Position numbers and translations under genes: made by a program. From contig NZ_JAMXEX010000001.1 of assembly GCF_025370775.1 (NCBI RefSeq), positions 434,001 to 498,000 of the forward strand: a stretch of DNA of 64,000 nucleotides, in the 5' to 3' direction. Origin of the DNA: Ancylothrix sp. D3o. GTDB lineage: Bacteria > Cyanobacteriota > Cyanobacteriia > Cyanobacteriales > Oscillatoriaceae. Position 1 is the stretch's first letter. Every line of letters starts with the position of its first letter. Under the pieces are notes generated by a model that saw only the letters and a program-made list of their open reading frames with translations, searched no databases and had not been told where the DNA came from. This document shows positions 63,719-64,000 of this stretch, one piece after another.

Positions 63719-64000
63719 CTAAGACTGCCGGGGGGGGTGAACTATTTTTCGATTGGGCCGGTCGTAACAGTCGCCGTGACACAAAAGGTGAAGGCGGAGG
63801 TTAAACAAGCTCAGGGGGTCTGTAGCTTCGACGTAGGGGTAATTAGTGTGAGACATTTCGCTCGTGTCGATGATGGTGACGGTGCCTTTGCCGATAACAG
63901 AGATCAGGCCGTCTCGTTCAAACATTGCACAGGTGTCTTCATCGATACCGATGCCCATTCTATCCGGGTGAGAGGCAACAGCGGAGAGGAGACGAGCCAT
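63719..64000 (-). CDS. cphB: CphB, cyanophycinase, C-terminal part (gene runs past the window edge)
   Basis: The visible 93 residues are the C-terminal end of cyanophycinase, the serine-type peptidase that cuts cyanophycin to beta-Asp-Arg: ARLLSAVASHPDRMGIGIDE, DTCAMFERDGLISVIGKGTV and DTSEMSHTNYPYVEA. The frame is open at 64000, so the Met visible at the edge is internal. It is immediately upstream of cphA. Confidence 0.93.
   Translation of the reverse strand: MARLLSAVASHPDRMGIGIDEDTCAMFERDGLISVIGKGTVTIIDTSEMSHTNYPYVEATDPLSLFNLRLHLLCHGDCYDRPNRKIVHPPRQS

Overview
The window is cyanobacterial chromosome. It carries kaiA-kaiB-kaiC, psbM, the cyanophycin genes cphA and cphB, the photorespiratory glycerate kinase, a DUF565/Ycf20-like gene, and an hpsA-hpsB-hpsC cluster for hormogonium polysaccharide secretion. 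The hps genes and the full-length kaiA point to a motile, filamentous, non-heterocystous type of the Oscillatoriales (Microcoleus/Oscillatoria/Phormidium-like). That placement is an inference. The hexamer GCCGGT/ACCGGC is strikingly frequent throughout, and I did not notice the usual cyanobacterial HIP1 octamer GCGATCGC.

Layout. 1-2.7 kb: end of a site-2-protease-like gene lacking its HExxH motif, trmFO, and tRNA-Arg(CCG). 2.8-5.3 kb: a two-gene signalling unit, an RsbQ-type alpha/beta hydrolase followed by a PAS - cyanobacteriochrome GAF (DXCF type) - GGDEF diguanylate cyclase. 5.6-12.4 kb: the circadian operon kaiABC on the minus strand, with a large hybrid histidine kinase carrying degenerate receivers read divergently from it. 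12.4-19.7 kb: a GT39-type glycosyltransferase, an orphan Csx3/Crn3 ring-nuclease homologue, DUF565, glycerate kinase, an RDD protein, rpmG, rpsR and an RNase II/R enzyme. 19.7-20.7 kb: a small two-gene cassette between 98-bp direct repeats, with a decayed partial copy of its first gene. 20.8-31.4 kb: a giant membrane protein, an acyltransferase, a PIG-V-like mannosyltransferase, a lipoprotein, dxr, a hotdog thioesterase and a tandem universal stress protein.

31.5-35.1 kb: psbM (37 residues), a 2Fe-2S ferredoxin, a lone tnpB element with terminal hairpins, and a gene-poor stretch. 35.1-42.6 kb: a PAS-Crp/Fnr regulator, a transaldolase-like aldolase, a SanA/YdcF protein, pyrD, a multi-GAF kinase-like protein and a small ribbon-helix-helix candidate. 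42.9-52.2 kb: secA, a di-haem cytochrome c, a MoxR ATPase, ribF, an MBL hydrolase, ribD and a conserved membrane protein. 52.3-60.5 kb: hpsA, hpsB, hpsC and two paralogous minor pseudopilins. 60.6-64 kb: tatA/E, cphA and the end of cphB.

The strongest candidate for an unusual system is the RsbQ hydrolase with the PAS-CBCR-GGDEF protein. The hydrolase keeps its triad Ser96/Asp219/His247, and the partner keeps both bilin-type cysteines and a GGEEF site with an I-site. Together they suggest that a small-molecule signal and a light signal converge on cyclic-di-GMP. The hps pseudopilin genes and the clock genes lie in the same window, but no functional connection can be shown from sequence.
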